Below are positions 38,241 to 47,539 of a stretch of 64,000 nt of DNA, piece by piece. The translations under genes were made by a program, and so were the position numbers. The stretch's first letter is position 1, and each line of letters starts with the position of its first letter. Location: assembly GCF_002157875.1 (NCBI RefSeq), contig NZ_CP021376.1, forward strand, positions 1,364,001-1,428,000. The letters run 5' to 3'. This DNA comes from Oceanisphaera avium. GTDB taxonomy: Bacteria; Pseudomonadota; Gammaproteobacteria; Enterobacterales; Aeromonadaceae. The notes beneath the pieces are model-generated. The model was not told the DNA's origin, searched no databases, and was given only the letters and a program-made list of their open reading frames with translations.

Positions 38241-38261
38241 TTATACCCAAATGGGTATAAT
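38241..38261 (+). promoter_or_regulatory. Palindromic promoter element upstream of the TPP riboswitch
   Basis: TTATACCCA-AA-TGGGTATAA is a near-perfect 20-bp palindrome whose right arm runs into TATAAT (38256-38261), a consensus -10 box located 30 bases before the riboswitch. The -35 region (CTAGAC at 38233) is poor, which would fit an activator- or repressor-controlled promoter. Confidence 0.55.
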
Positions 38262-38290
38262 GCGGCTCGACTTATAACCTTAAGTCATAT

Positions 38291-38377
38291 CCTAAGGGGT
38301 GGCAGGAAGTTACTGCCTGAGATGCGCCCGACGCGAACCCTTTGCACCTGATCCGGCTAATACCGGCGTAGGAATAG
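38291..38377 (+). promoter_or_regulatory. TPP riboswitch (THI element)
   Basis: The conserved THI-box parts are present in order: AGGGGTG near 38295, CTGAGATG near 38337 region start (CTGCCTGAGATGCGCCC), ACCCTTTGCACCTGATCCGG at about 38337-38356, and TAATACCGGCGTAGGAA at 38358-38374. The last segment overlaps AGGAAG, the ribosome site of a 24-codon leader ORF, which suggests translational control: thiamine pyrophosphate binding would shut off expression downstream. Confidence 0.95.
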
Positions 38378-38386
38378 GAAGTTGCA

Positions 38387-38461
38387 ATGCTTAAGCCTGC
38401 CCTCACCTGCCTGCTCTCGACGTTACCCGGTTTTCGTATTTACCTTCATGCGGAGACTTAA
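38387..38461 (+). CDS. 24-codon leader ORF between TPP riboswitch and receptor gene
   Basis: ATG 38387, 4 bases after an AGGAAG that abuts the riboswitch, encodes a 24-aa peptide beginning MLKPALTCLLSTLPG and stops at 38461, one base before the receptor ATG at 38463. Translation of this ORF would carry ribosomes onto the receptor start, coupling riboswitch control to it. There is no evidence that the peptide itself has a function. Confidence 0.45.
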   Translation: MLKPALTCLLSTLPGFRIYLHAET

Positions 38462-38462
38462 T

Positions 38463-40523
38463 ATGCCCCATCCCCCTTTTTTACCCTCAGTAATATCTTC
38501 AGCTGTGGCTCTTGGCTTAGTATCTATTGCGCCCAGTCTTTTAGCCGATGAAATTTACACATTAGAGACCACCACAGTGGCCGCCAGCTCTGAGCAAGCG
38601 CTCTTGCAAGAAAGTGTGGCCAGTGTCAGCGTTATTGAGGAAGAGCGTTTATCTCAGCCTGGCACCACCCACCTTGAAGAGGTGGTTAGCCAAACGCCAA
38701 ATGTGAACTTAAGTGCCGGTGCTTCACGGGGCAAGTATTATCAAATTCGAGGCATAGGTGAGCGTAGTCAGTTTACCGACACCGTTAACCCCTCGGTTGC
38801 GGTAGTGATGGATGGCATCGATATGAGCGCCATGACCATGGGCGCAACGCTGCTTGATGCAAAGCAAGTGGAAGTATTGCGTGGCCCGCAAGGCAGCCTA
38901 CAAGGAGCTAGTGCTATTGGCGGACTAATTAATGTACGCGCCAATGAGCCTACGGATTATGTCACTGGCGACTTGGAGCTCACCGTTGCGCAGTACAATA
39001 CGCAAAATTTATCTGGCGCCATAGGTGGGCCTATCAGTGATAAAGTCAGCTATCGATTTGCCGCTCAGCGCAATTCCAGTGATGGCTTTATAAAAAATGA
39101 TTACTTAAACCGCGATGACACCAACAACATAGATGAAACCTTGTTGCGCACTAAGTTTCACATTGCCGCCAGCGATAATCTAGATCTAGACTTAAGCGCC
39201 TTTTACGCCAATATTGATAACGGCTACGATGCGTTTACGCTAGATCAAACTCGCCACACTATCTCCGATCAACCCGGTCATGACCGTCAAGAAACTCTCG
39301 CCCTCGTCGGCAAAAGCAGCTGGTATGGCAACCGTCACTTTATTCAAGAAACTGCGCTCAGCATCAGCAAAAGTAACCTTGAATATGGCTACGACGTAGA
39401 CTGGACTAACCCCGATTTTCAGCCAGTAGGCGCAAAAAACAGAACTGATAATTATAGCCGCGATGAGAAAAGTGCCACCTTGGATCTGCGCTTTATCTCT
39501 AGCGAAGAGTCGCGCTTGTTTAACGACAGCACTGGCTGGAGCGGCGGATTATATTATTTTTATCGCAATTCAGATCTCATTCGCGATTATACGGGTGAGC
39601 CGGTATTTACCAGTGAATATGAGACCGACCGCTATGCAGGCTACGGCGAGCTGTCCACAGACTTAACCGATAAACTTACTTGGATTAATGGCGTACGTCT
39701 TGAGCAAGACACCACGCTTTATAGTGATAATACCGGTGAATACAGTAAGCCTACCGAGTATTTATGGGGTGGACGCACGGCACTGGAATATCAAACCAGC
39801 GACAGCCAAATGCTTTATGGTTTAATTGCCCGCGGTTATAAAGTAGGCGGTTATAATGCCAATATTAAATTGCCAAATGAATTGCGAAAATATGACTCAG
39901 AAACACTGTGGAACTTTGAATTAGGTGCCAAGCACAGATTATTAGAGGACACCTTACACACTCAATTAGCGGTATTTGTGCAACAGCGTGATGATGCCCA
40001 AGTGAACGCCACCCGCACCGAACAAGGTGTGGCATTTGATTATACCGATAACGCTAATAAAGCTTATAGCTATGGTCTAGAAGCCCAAGCCCAGTGGCAA
40101 GCCACTCACGCCGTGCGCTTACATGCCAGCGTTGGTTTATTAAAAACTGAGCTAAAAGAACCCGGTGCCAGCTTTGATGGCCGCGGTGCGGCACACTCGC
40201 CAGAATATCAATTTGCTTTGGGCGCCAGTTTTGATCATGGTAAAGGCTGGTTCTCAGGTCTTGATATAGAGGGCAAAGACCGCTTCTATTTCTCTGATAG
40301 CTACGACTCCACCACCCAAGCCTATGCGCTGGTCAACGCCCGCTTTGGCTATCAGCAAGATAACTGGAGCGTGACGTTATGGGGCAAAAACCTCACCGAC
40401 CAAGACATTATCGTGCGTGGTTTTAACTTCCCTAATAACCCCTATACGCCTACGGTGGCCGAAGATTATGTGCAGTTTGGCGCGCCGCGTATGTTTGGCA
40501 TTACCACTAAATATTCATTCTAA
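38463..40523 (+). CDS. TonB-dependent outer-membrane receptor under a TPP riboswitch
   Basis: From ATG 38463 (GGAG at 38452-38455) the product is 686 aa: signal peptide ending near residue 28, a TonB-box-like LETTTVAAS, a plug domain (about 45-155) with PNVNLSAGASRGKYYQIRGIG and VEVLRGPQGSLQGASAIGGLINV, then a 22-strand type barrel ending in the outer-membrane signature KYSF. The riboswitch points to uptake of thiamine, its phosphates or a pyrimidine/thiazole precursor. No inner-membrane partner is adjacent. The frame is open to 38382, but that extension has no signal sequence. Confidence 0.9.
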   Translation: MPHPPFLPSVISSAVALGLVSIAPSLLADEIYTLETTTVAASSEQALLQESVASVSVIEEERLSQPGTTHLEEVVSQTPNVNLSAGASRGKYYQIRGIGERSQFTDTVNPSVAVVMDGIDMSAMTMGATLLDAKQVEVLRGPQGSLQGASAIGGLINVRANEPTDYVTGDLELTVAQYNTQNLSGAIGGPISDKVSYRFAAQRNSSDGFIKNDYLNRDDTNNIDETLLRTKFHIAASDNLDLDLSAFYANIDNGYDAFTLDQTRHTISDQPGHDRQETLALVGKSSWYGNRHFIQETALSISKSNLEYGYDVDWTNPDFQPVGAKNRTDNYSRDEKSATLDLRFISSEESRLFNDSTGWSGGLYYFYRNSDLIRDYTGEPVFTSEYETDRYAGYGELSTDLTDKLTWINGVRLEQDTTLYSDNTGEYSKPTEYLWGGRTALEYQTSDSQMLYGLIARGYKVGGYNANIKLPNELRKYDSETLWNFELGAKHRLLEDTLHTQLAVFVQQRDDAQVNATRTEQGVAFDYTDNANKAYSYGLEAQAQWQATHAVRLHASVGLLKTELKEPGASFDGRGAAHSPEYQFALGASFDHGKGWFSGLDIEGKDRFYFSDSYDSTTQAYALVNARFGYQQDNWSVTLWGKNLTDQDIIVRGFNFPNNPYTPTVAEDYVQFGAPRMFGITTKYSF

Positions 40524-40548
40524 GTTAGCAGTTTAAAAAACGCTTACG

Positions 40549-40576
40549 AAAAAGCCGCATGTTACGCGGCTTTTTT
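40549..40576 (+). terminator. Intrinsic terminator of the TonB receptor gene
   Basis: AAAAAGCCGC and GCGGCTTTTTT form a stem around an ATGTTAC loop, ending in T residues. It lies between the receptor and the convergent OsmC-family gene, and may serve both. Confidence 0.85.
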
Positions 40577-40597
40577 ATTGTGCTAATCAGCTTATCG

Positions 40598-41038
40598 CTA
40601 TTCACGTACCACACCAGCCAGCGTTAGGTTAACGCCTTGGCTTAAACTATCACCCACCGGGCACTTAGTGCCAATAAAAGCGATAAAGTCATCCACCGCC
40701 TGCTCAGGCGAGGATGACTTTATATGATAGGTGTAGCGAATATCGCTAAAGCCACAGCGCACCTCGGCTTTATTCATAAAGCCATCGGGATCTAAGTCCC
40801 CTTCAAGCTCTACCCAAAACTCATCCAGCTCAACGTTAAACATTGGGGCATAACTGCGTGCCACTATCGCTTGGCAGGCACCTAAAGCACCGAGCAGCGC
40901 CTCTACTGGGTTCATGGCCGTATCTGTACCGCCTAGTTCTGGCGGCTCATCTAGGCTAAATTCAAAACCGCGGGCTTTCACTTTGACTAGAGTGCCCGCT
41001 TGTAGATCGGCGCGGGCGCTAAATTGTTCAACCGCCAT
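40598..41038 (-). CDS. OsmC family protein
   Basis: A 146-aa protein from ATG 41038, which has AAAGGAA 6 bases upstream. It has the OsmC/Ohr fold: PPELGGTDTAMNPVEALLGALGACQAIVARSYA with the peroxidatic-type Cys near residue 50, and a second Cys in FIGTKCPVGDSL near residue 127. Members reduce organic hydroperoxides with lipoyl or dihydrolipoamide thiols; this one belongs to the YhfA/OsmC branch and not clearly to Ohr. Single gene. Confidence 0.86.
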   Translation of the reverse strand: MAVEQFSARADLQAGTLVKVKARGFEFSLDEPPELGGTDTAMNPVEALLGALGACQAIVARSYAPMFNVELDEFWVELEGDLDPDGFMNKAEVRCGFSDIRYTYHIKSSSPEQAVDDFIAFIGTKCPVGDSLSQGVNLTLAGVVRE

Positions 41039-41146
41039 GTCAGTTCCTTTCAATTATTAATAATCTGTGCGCCATACGTCTTACGCTAAAGGCCTTACGT
41101 TAACGACAAACACAGTCTGGTATAAACGGCTCGCGTACACATGCAT

Positions 41147-41575
41147 TTAAAACAGTACGCGCCGCCCTTTCATGCACTCCCGACACACGGGCTCGCCTTG
41201 CATAGAGCCCAAGACTTCAGGCGCACAGCGGCTGCCACAAAAGCTGCATTCATGAAATGATTTTAAGCGCAGCGCTATGGTCTCTTCTACTAGAGCCAGT
41301 AATTGCTCTAGGGTGCCGTCATGAGAGGAAATCACTCCTTGGGAGCGCGGCTTAGCAGTATGAATATCATGATGGCGCCATTGAATAGCCGGAAAAAACA
41401 CCTCTACCTGATCATGTTGAAATGCCACTATGACCAGCGTGGGCTCACCAATAAATAACGTTTGTGCGCCTTGTACGGGATAAGGCAGCTGACTTTTAAG
41501 ATGCTGACGCCAGGTTTCTAAATTTTCAGGCAACGGCATCGCCAGTAATAAGGCGTCCAACAATCGGGATGGCAT
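41147..41575 (-). CDS. Unrecognised protein with C-terminal C4 zinc finger
   Basis: From ATG 41575, preceded by AGAGAGG at good spacing, this is a 142-aa protein (the frame is open 15 codons further). The N-terminal two thirds is mixed alpha/beta (LFIGEPTLVIVAFQHDQVEVFFPAIQW); the C-terminus has CSFCGSRC near residue 109 and CREC near residue 132, arranged as a C4 zinc finger like that of ClpX. I do not recognise the family; a DNA- or protein-binding adaptor role would be a guess. Confidence 0.7.
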   Translation of the reverse strand: MPSRLLDALLLAMPLPENLETWRQHLKSQLPYPVQGAQTLFIGEPTLVIVAFQHDQVEVFFPAIQWRHHDIHTAKPRSQGVISSHDGTLEQLLALVEETIALRLKSFHECSFCGSRCAPEVLGSMQGEPVCRECMKGRRVLF

Positions 41576-41642
41576 ATAATCCTCTCTGTAGCCAAAATGG
41601 GCATTAGCCCACTCAGCCATTAAACATGTTAAGCGCAGATAA

Positions 41643-41663
41643 TTAACGCCCTAAAGGGCGTTA
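41643..41663 (-). terminator. Hairpin after proA
   Basis: TTAACGCCC-TAAA-GGGCGTTAA forms a perfect 9-bp stem, 4 bases past the proA stop on the minus strand. The downstream minus-strand sequence (TTATCTG) has no long U-tract, so termination may be partial. A matching hairpin ends the nqr operon near 51116. Confidence 0.55.
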
Positions 41664-41666
41664 ACA

Positions 41667-42923
41667 TTAGTCGCGAATTAAATAATCCGCTTGGCCAACC
41701 CACTTATAACTGGTCAGCTCTTCTAAGCCCATGGGTCCACGGGCGTGCAGTTTTTGGGTAGAGACCGCCACTTCTGCACCTAAGCCAAACTGAGCGCCAT
41801 CGGTAAAACGCGTGGAGGCATTAACATAGACAGCGGCCGAAGGCGTACCGTTAATAAAACGCTCGGCGCTTAGGATATCGTTAGTTAAAATAGCATCAGA
41901 GTGATTAGCGTTATGGGCTCGCAAATGCGCTAAGGCGGCCTCAACATCGCTTACCACTTTCACACCCAACGTTAAGCTTAACCACTCGGTATCAAAATCC
42001 CCCTCAGCGGCGGCGCGTACCTTGGCAGGTCCGGCTTTTAATAAAGCCAGAGCCGCACTATCCGCCACTAATTCCACGCCCTTTTCTGCCATGCGCACAC
42101 TCACGCCCGCTAACAGAGGCTCGGCTACTGCTTGATGCACTAATAAAGTATCAATGGTATTACACACACTGGGGCGCTGAGTTTTAGCGTTATCAATCAC
42201 CTCAATGGCACGCACCAAATCGGCACTGGCATCCACAAACATGTGGCCAATGCCAAAGCCACCAATAATGACCGGTATGGTGGCTTGTTCTTTACATAAT
42301 TTATGTAAATTAGCGCCGCCTCGAGGAATAATCATATCTACATATTGATCAAGCTGCAGTAAGCCGCTGACCCACTCCCGACCTGGCTCACTAATGTATT
42401 GCACCGCCGCTTGCGGCAATTGGCTACTTGCTAGCGCTTGCTGGATCACTTTAACTAATTCTTGGTTGGTATGAAAAGTCTCACGCCCGCCGCGTAAAAT
42501 ACTGGCGTTGCCAGTTTTTAAACATAAAGCGGCAATGTCGATAGTGACATTGGGGCGTGCTTCATAAATAACACCCACCACTCCCAGTGGCACACGGCGA
42601 CGGGATAAGCGCATGCCATTTTCTAATACGCGGCTATCAAGCTCAGCCCCCACCGGATCGGCTAACGACACCACATTACGCACATCTTGAGCAATGGCTT
42701 TTAAGCGCGCTGAGTTAAGCGTAAGTCGGTCTAGCATGGCCTCATCAAGGCCATTGTCTCGAGCTGTGGTTAAGTCACGCTCATTAGCCGCCAAAATAGC
42801 GCTGCTTGAGGCTTCCAGTGCATCGGCCATGGCTAATAAGGCGTTATTTTTAGTACGCGTTGAGCTTTGAGCCAACACATAGGCGGCATCACGGGCAGCT
42901 TGCCCCATTTGTTGCAAATTCAT
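41667..42923 (-). CDS. proA: Glutamate-5-semialdehyde dehydrogenase (gamma-glutamyl phosphate reductase)
   Basis: ProA reduces gamma-glutamyl phosphate to the semialdehyde in proline synthesis. The 418-aa protein matches the family (E. coli 417) with [18 protein letters not shown] near residue 110, [11 protein letters not shown] near residue 198 and the catalytic Cys in [13 protein letters not shown] near residue 255. It follows proB after 62 bases, so the two form one operon on the minus strand, as in E. coli. Confidence 0.97.
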   Translation of the reverse strand: MNLQQMGQAARDAAYVLAQSSTRTKNNALLAMADALEASSSAILAANERDLTTARDNGLDEAMLDRLTLNSARLKAIAQDVRNVVSLADPVGAELDSRVLENGMRLSRRRVPLGVVGVIYEARPNVTIDIAALCLKTGNASILRGGRETFHTNQELVKVIQQALASSQLPQAAVQYISEPGREWVSGLLQLDQYVDMIIPRGGANLHKLCKEQATIPVIIGGFGIGHMFVDASADLVRAIEVIDNAKTQRPSVCNTIDTLLVHQAVAEPLLAGVSVRMAEKGVELVADSAALALLKAGPAKVRAAAEGDFDTEWLSLTLGVKVVSDVEAALAHLRAHNANHSDAILTNDILSAERFINGTPSAAVYVNASTRFTDGAQFGLGAEVAVSTQKLHARGPMGLEELTSYKWVGQADYLIRD

Positions 42924-42985
42924 GGTTACTCCTAGGCGGTCAACACGGATAGTGGAAAGTAAAAATATAAAAGCCTAAGACTGGC

Positions 42986-44089
42986 TTAAAGCAACACCAA
43001 GTCATCTCTATGAATGGCCACACTGCCGTGGCCATAACCAAGTAATGACTCAATTTGCTCAGAGTGTTGACCTTTAATGTGGTTAAGCTCTAGGGCATCG
43101 TAGCGGCAAATGCCCCGCGCCAGCTCTCGCCCTTCAGGGTTCACAATGCGCACCGCTTCGCCGCGGCGAAACTTACCTTCAATGCGCACTATGCCTTTTG
43201 GCAATAAGCTGGAGCCTTTTTCTAATACCGCCGTCACCGCTCCCGCATCAATATGAATTTCTCCGTGGGGCGGTGGGCCGGCTAAAATCCAGCGTTTGCG
43301 ACTTTCAAGAGGCGTGGCAAGAGCGGGAAACAAGGTACCAATACGCTCGCCTTTGGCTAAACGACCAATCACTTCTGGCACTTGACCGGTGGCAATCACC
43401 ACATTAATACCCGCCCGGCGCGCCACATCGGCCGCTTGTAATTTAGTGGCCATACCGCCGGTGCCCAAACCGCCAATACTGCCGCCTGCTAATTTTCGCA
43501 AAGTATCATCGATGGTTTGTACTTCTTCAATGAGTTGCGCTTTAGGGTCAAAGCGCGGATCAGCGGTAAATAAGCCTTTTTGATCGGTCAGTAGTACCAA
43601 AAGATCGGCGTTGGCTAAAATAGCGGCGCGAGCCGATAAGTTATCATTATCGCCGACTTTAATTTCATTGGTCGCCACCGCGTCGTTTTCATTGATAACG
43701 GGGATAATACGATTATCTAATAAGGCGCGTAGCGTATCGCGCGCATTTAAGTAGCGCTCTCTGTCTTCAAGATCGGCGCGGGTGAGCAAAATTTGCCCCA
43801 CATGCAGGCCGTACAAGTTAAATAATGACTGCCAAGTTTGAATAAGCTGGGTTTGGCCAACCGCTGCCAGCATTTGCTTGTTAGCCATGGTATTGGCGAG
43901 CTCAGGAAAACCTAAATGCTCGCGCCCAGCAGCAATGGCCGCCGAGGTCACCACAATAATATGATGCCCTGCGCGGTGTAAGCTGGCGCATTGGCGCACC
44001 AGTTCGACCATATGGGCTCTGTCTAAATAACGAGTGCCACCGGTGAGCACACTGGTGCCTAATTTTACAACTATGGTTTTGCCTTTCAT
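42986..44089 (-). CDS. proB: Glutamate 5-kinase
   Basis: ProB phosphorylates glutamate in the first, feedback-inhibited step of proline synthesis. The 367-aa protein has the amino-acid kinase domain ([12 protein letters not shown] at residues 7-18, [21 protein letters not shown] near 149-169, [12 protein letters not shown] near 213) and a C-terminal PUA domain (about 275-350). Length equals E. coli ProB. A GAGCC-containing ribosome region precedes ATG 44089. Confidence 0.97.
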   Translation of the reverse strand: MKGKTIVVKLGTSVLTGGTRYLDRAHMVELVRQCASLHRAGHHIIVVTSAAIAAGREHLGFPELANTMANKQMLAAVGQTQLIQTWQSLFNLYGLHVGQILLTRADLEDRERYLNARDTLRALLDNRIIPVINENDAVATNEIKVGDNDNLSARAAILANADLLVLLTDQKGLFTADPRFDPKAQLIEEVQTIDDTLRKLAGGSIGGLGTGGMATKLQAADVARRAGINVVIATGQVPEVIGRLAKGERIGTLFPALATPLESRKRWILAGPPPHGEIHIDAGAVTAVLEKGSSLLPKGIVRIEGKFRRGEAVRIVNPEGRELARGICRYDALELNHIKGQHSEQIESLLGYGHGSVAIHRDDLVLL

Positions 44090-44120
44090 GGAACGCCCAC
44101 CGGCTCCTTACTAACAGCAA

Positions 44121-44140
44121 TGCCGGCAACGCTGCCGGCA
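44121..44140. repeat. Small perfect hairpin upstream of proB
   Basis: TGCCGGCA-ACGC-TGCCGGCA is a direct and inverted repeat of a GCCGGC palindrome, about 30 bases before the proB start. It lies in the 5' untranslated region of proBA and could affect translation. Confidence 0.5.
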
Positions 44141-44172
44141 ACATAATAAACTAAGACGCATCCAGGCAAATC

Positions 44173-44208
44173 AAACTGACTTAAACAAAGGAGTTTAAGC
44201 CAGTTTTT
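44173..44208. terminator. Terminator of crl (bidirectional-looking)
   Basis: AAACTGACTTAAAC and GTTTAAGCCAGTTT pair with one mismatch around loop AAAGGA. It lies right after the crl stop on the minus strand, where TTTGATTT follows the stem; the plus strand has TTTTT. Confidence 0.65.
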
Positions 44209-44210
44209 GC

Positions 44211-44609
44211 TTAGGCTGGGCTTAACAAGTGATCGTTACCTAATTTTACGCAGGGGCGCACTGAGAGTGCTAAATTATCCATGCAAACACCGAGTTTATC
44301 GTAAAAATCTCGTAAAGTACGGGCCACTTCTGCTTGATGTTTTTTAGGTATGGCTTTGGGCTGCCAGTCGCCTTGGATATCAAAAAGCCCCAATTCATAA
44401 TTAAATTCAAAGTGTTGCCCATCTTGGCTATCCAGTGTTAACCACCAGCCCCAAAATTCTCGTACCTCGGGCTCGGCTTTGGCACTGACACACACGGCCA
44501 AGCAATCAAAAAAATACTGGCCTTCACGGGATTTAAGCACGCGAAAATAAGGACCAATAGCGGTTAGCTCGCGAACCAATTTATGATGAGAAACTTTTTC
44601 TATAGACAT
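44211..44609 (-). CDS. crl: Sigma factor-binding protein Crl
   Basis: Crl binds sigma-S and helps it assemble with core RNA polymerase in stationary phase. The 132-aa protein shows the conserved core YFFDCLAVCVSAKAEPEVREFWGWW (near residues 28-52) and FNYELGLFDIQGDW. Length matches E. coli Crl (133). The gpt-crl-proBA neighbourhood is shared with E. coli (where frsA and phoE also lie here). It implies that this organism has an RpoS response. Confidence 0.93.
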   Translation of the reverse strand: MSIEKVSHHKLVRELTAIGPYFRVLKSREGQYFFDCLAVCVSAKAEPEVREFWGWWLTLDSQDGQHFEFNYELGLFDIQGDWQPKAIPKKHQAEVARTLRDFYDKLGVCMDNLALSVRPCVKLGNDHLLSPA

Positions 44610-44827
44610 GTCACCTCCTTGTTAACTTATCCATATGTACCGTTTTTTATGCTATGGGTAAAGGTCATAACCGACAGTTACTAAAAAACGCGAGTAAATC
44701 TTAACATGCTGTGACCCAACACAGCTAGCAAGGCTCAGTGACTTTATCTCGTGCTTTCCCCTATTGGCTTTTTAATGGTGGAAAATGAGCCCTCCCGCTC
44801 ACTTCGCCTCCCCTAAAGAGCGGCCAC

Positions 44828-44855
44828 AAATAAGGCTCCCTCAGGAGCCTTATTT
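44828..44855 (-). terminator. Terminator of gpt
   Basis: A perfect 12-bp stem AAATAAGGCTCC/GGAGCCTTATTT with loop CTCA lies 45 bases past the gpt stop. On the minus strand it ends in a TTATTTGT run. Confidence 0.75.
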
Positions 44856-44900
44856 CAGTGGGCGCGGCGTCTCATTTACGCTCACCTAGATAATAAATAC

Positions 44901-45365
44901 TTAGTCTTGGTCACATAAAGGAGTCGCAAATACCACCCCCATATCCCAAGGTTGTTCAATCCAAGTATCTTGACTTACGCGCACTTCAAAATCATCCACT
45001 AGCGGCTCGCCTTTAGGCTTAGCAAATACGGTGATAAATTTTGCTTTAGGGTACATTTCACGAATAACGCGTGCGGTGTTGCCGGTGTCTACTAAATCGT
45101 CAACAATCAAAAAACCTTCACCGTCACCTTGTGCAGGCTTCAAGACTTGCAGATCAGCACGCTGCTGATTGTGATCATAGCTGGCAATACACAGCGTATC
45201 TACGTGGCGAATACCCAGTTCGCGCGCCAAAATAGCGGCGGGAACTAAGCCTCCACGAGAGACGGCAATAATGCCTTTCCACTGGCTGGCAGGAAGTTGG
45301 CGGGCGGCCAGTTTACGCGTTTCACGCTGAAATGAGTCCCAAGTAACGACGAATTTGTTGGACAT
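44901..45365 (-). CDS. gpt: Xanthine-guanine phosphoribosyltransferase
   Basis: Gpt salvages xanthine and guanine with PRPP. From ATG 45365 (AAAGG 7 bases upstream) it is 154 aa, close to E. coli (152): [44 protein letters not shown], the PRPP loop [14 protein letters not shown] near residue 84 and [15 protein letters not shown]. The frame is open a further 89 codons upstream, but that part has no similarity and no start with a ribosome site. Confidence 0.96.
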   Translation of the reverse strand: MSNKFVVTWDSFQRETRKLAARQLPASQWKGIIAVSRGGLVPAAILARELGIRHVDTLCIASYDHNQQRADLQVLKPAQGDGEGFLIVDDLVDTGNTARVIREMYPKAKFITVFAKPKGEPLVDDFEVRVSQDTWIEQPWDMGVVFATPLCDQD

Positions 45366-45752
45366 AAAAAAACCTTTGGCTGTGAGCTTCGAGATAAGGT
45401 GGTCACCGCTGCTGGATTGACGCTTCAAACTAACCGTTACCGGCCAGTTTTTGTCAGACAATGAGCAAACAATGGCCGCATTATAGAGATCCCACTCTTT
45501 CTTGACCAGAGCTACAGTTTTTATTAACCAAACTTTTCTATCTGGCTCTACCAAGCGCCAAATCTTTGCGCGCGAAGCTAAGCCCGCTACGACTAAAGTA
45601 CCAGCCGGATAGCTCACACATTCTACATCCACCTCTTACACCTACTTAAAGTGTGGATTATGCTGCAGCCTCTTTCTTACCCAGTAAAAAACCTGCCTCT
45701 AAGCACACGTGAATGAATGGAATATTCTTAACAACACAAAAGGAATACCGAC
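45366..45752. other. Divergent intergenic region gpt / chemoreceptor
   Basis: 387 bases carrying promoters for gpt (minus) and the chemoreceptor (plus). The open minus-strand frame contiguous with gpt looks non-coding. No riboswitch, tRNA or repeat was recognised. Confidence 0.4.
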
Positions 45753-47387
45753 ATGACTTGGTTGCGCTCACTGTCAATTGCTAAACGACTTTATTTAAAC
45801 TTACTGGTATTACTTAGCGGCTTAGTGCTGATTGTTGCTTTTATGCTGGGCTTATTTTATCAAAGCTTAATGAGCGAAAAACACACTCAAGCTCAGCGCC
45901 AAGTGGAGTCGGTGCTCAGCTTAGTTAATCATTATTACCAACAGCAACAAAGCGGCGAGCTCAGTGAAGCTCAAGCACAACACCAAGCATTAGCCAGTAT
46001 CGCTCAGCTGCGTTATGGCGATAATGATTACTTTTGGGTCAATGATGCTAAGCCCACAATGATATTGCACCCGCTCAACCAACAGCTTAATGGCCAAGAC
46101 CTTAGTACACTAACCGATCCTAGCGGCAAAGCACTGTTTATAGAAATGGCCACCCTAGTGAGTCGCCAAGGGCAAGGTTTTGTCGATTACTTATGGCCTA
46201 AGCCGGGCTTTGCTAATCCGGTGCCTAAGGTGTCTTATGTACAAGGCTTTTCGCCGTGGGGTTGGATAATAGGCACAGGTATTTATGTCGATGACGTTAA
46301 TACTCAGCTATGGGCTATGGCTAACCAGGTATTTTTAATCGCCGTTAGCTTAGCGCTGCTGGCCATTGCTATCGCTTATGTCTTAATTCGTAGCATTATT
46401 AGACCTATGTCCGACACTGTATTGGCACTGCATGACATTGCCCATGGCGAGGCAGATTTAACCCAGCGTTTAAATGAACAAGGCCGCGATGAAGTGACTT
46501 TGCTAAGTCAAAATTTTAATGCGTTTTGTAGTCGCTTAGCACAAACGGTGCGCAAACTCTCACCCATTAGCAGCGAAATGAACACCGCCGCCGCACATTT
46601 AGCCGATATTGCCCGCCATAACCGCGATGCTTCTGAGCAGCAAGTCCATGAAACAGAACAAGTAGCTACGGCCATGAATCAAATGACCGCCTCCAGCCAA
46701 GAAGTGGCACAAGCGGCAGAGCAAGCCGCCGCAGCCAGTCAAAGCTCGGCGCAAGCGGCGCGAGATGGCAGCGCTAAGGTGGAGCTAACCTGTCAAGAGT
46801 CGGCCAGCTTGGTGACTAAGCTGGCTCATAATCAACAAGGCATCGAAGCCCTCGCCGCACGGGCGCAACAAATTGGCAGCATACTAGAAGTGATCCGTGC
46901 CATTGCCGAGCAAACTAACTTGCTTGCACTTAATGCCGCTATTGAAGCCGCTCGCGCGGGAGAGCAAGGTCGAGGGTTTGCAGTAGTGGCTGATGAAGTT
47001 AGAAACTTGGCCACTCGTACTCAAAGTTCCACCGATGAAGTAGAAACTATTATTCAAGGGTTACAGAAAGAGGCCAATCACACGGTATTGCAAATGAGTG
47101 AGCTGATGCAAAGCGCTACTCAAACCCAAGAAACAGCAAACCAAGCCGGCAGCGCGTTACGCGCTATTAGTGAGGGCATGGCATTAATTAATGATATGAA
47201 TAGCCATATCGCCACCGCCGCCGAGCAGCAACGCCAAACCACCGCCGATATTAGCCGTAACTTAAATAGGCTCAGTGAGTTGGCCGATGCCGCGCGCCTT
47301 AAAACCCAAGAAACAGAGCAAGCCAGTACCACTTTATCGGGCTTAGGAGGGCGGTTAACCAGTGAGATGAATACCTTTGTAGTGTAA
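45753..47387 (+). CDS. Methyl-accepting chemotaxis protein with Cache sensor
   Basis: A 544-aa transmembrane chemoreceptor. TM1 spans about residues 12-33; the periplasmic sensor (about 36-185) is of the single Cache (sCache_2) type, with [11 protein letters not shown] and [19 protein letters not shown] motifs (here [17 protein letters not shown]); TM2 about 190-212; HAMP about 212-265; then the coiled-coil signalling domain with the hairpin tip [20 protein letters not shown] near residue 388. Such Cache domains often bind small carboxylates. It has no C-terminal CheR-tethering pentapeptide. Ligand unknown; monocistronic. Confidence 0.92.
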   Translation: MTWLRSLSIAKRLYLNLLVLLSGLVLIVAFMLGLFYQSLMSEKHTQAQRQVESVLSLVNHYYQQQQSGELSEAQAQHQALASIAQLRYGDNDYFWVNDAKPTMILHPLNQQLNGQDLSTLTDPSGKALFIEMATLVSRQGQGFVDYLWPKPGFANPVPKVSYVQGFSPWGWIIGTGIYVDDVNTQLWAMANQVFLIAVSLALLAIAIAYVLIRSIIRPMSDTVLALHDIAHGEADLTQRLNEQGRDEVTLLSQNFNAFCSRLAQTVRKLSPISSEMNTAAAHLADIARHNRDASEQQVHETEQVATAMNQMTASSQEVAQAAEQAAAASQSSAQAARDGSAKVELTCQESASLVTKLAHNQQGIEALAARAQQIGSILEVIRAIAEQTNLLALNAAIEAARAGEQGRGFAVVADEVRNLATRTQSSTDEVETIIQGLQKEANHTVLQMSELMQSATQTQETANQAGSALRAISEGMALINDMNSHIATAAEQQRQTTADISRNLNRLSELADAARLKTQETEQASTTLSGLGGRLTSEMNTFVV

Positions 47388-47452
47388 GGCGCTTAAGTTT
47401 TAGCACTTAATAGGCGCTCAACTTCTTCTCTCAGTCACAGCAAATGGAACCC

Positions 47453-47485
47453 GAGCAAATACTGAGACCCTATCAGTATTTGCTC
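47453..47485. terminator. Inverted repeat after the chemoreceptor
   Basis: GAGCAAATACTGA and TCAGTATTTGCTC form a perfect 13-bp stem with loop GACCCTA, between the chemoreceptor and pepD. No T-tract follows; it may stop transcription weakly or protect the 3' end. Confidence 0.5.
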
Positions 47486-47539
47486 CTTGCCAAGTACAGG
47501 CGTTAAGCTTGGGCTTTACAGTGATTAAGGTAAGCCGCT

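Noticed and set aside
38382..38462. Longer N-terminus for the TonB receptor starting at 38382
   Set aside because: It would overlap the riboswitch edge, starts with TTG and hides the signal peptide; GGAG before ATG 38463 supports the shorter form.
45366..45632. 89-codon N-terminal extension of gpt
   Set aside because: The protein from ATG 45365 already matches full-length Gpt and has a good ribosome site; the extension has no similarity to the family.
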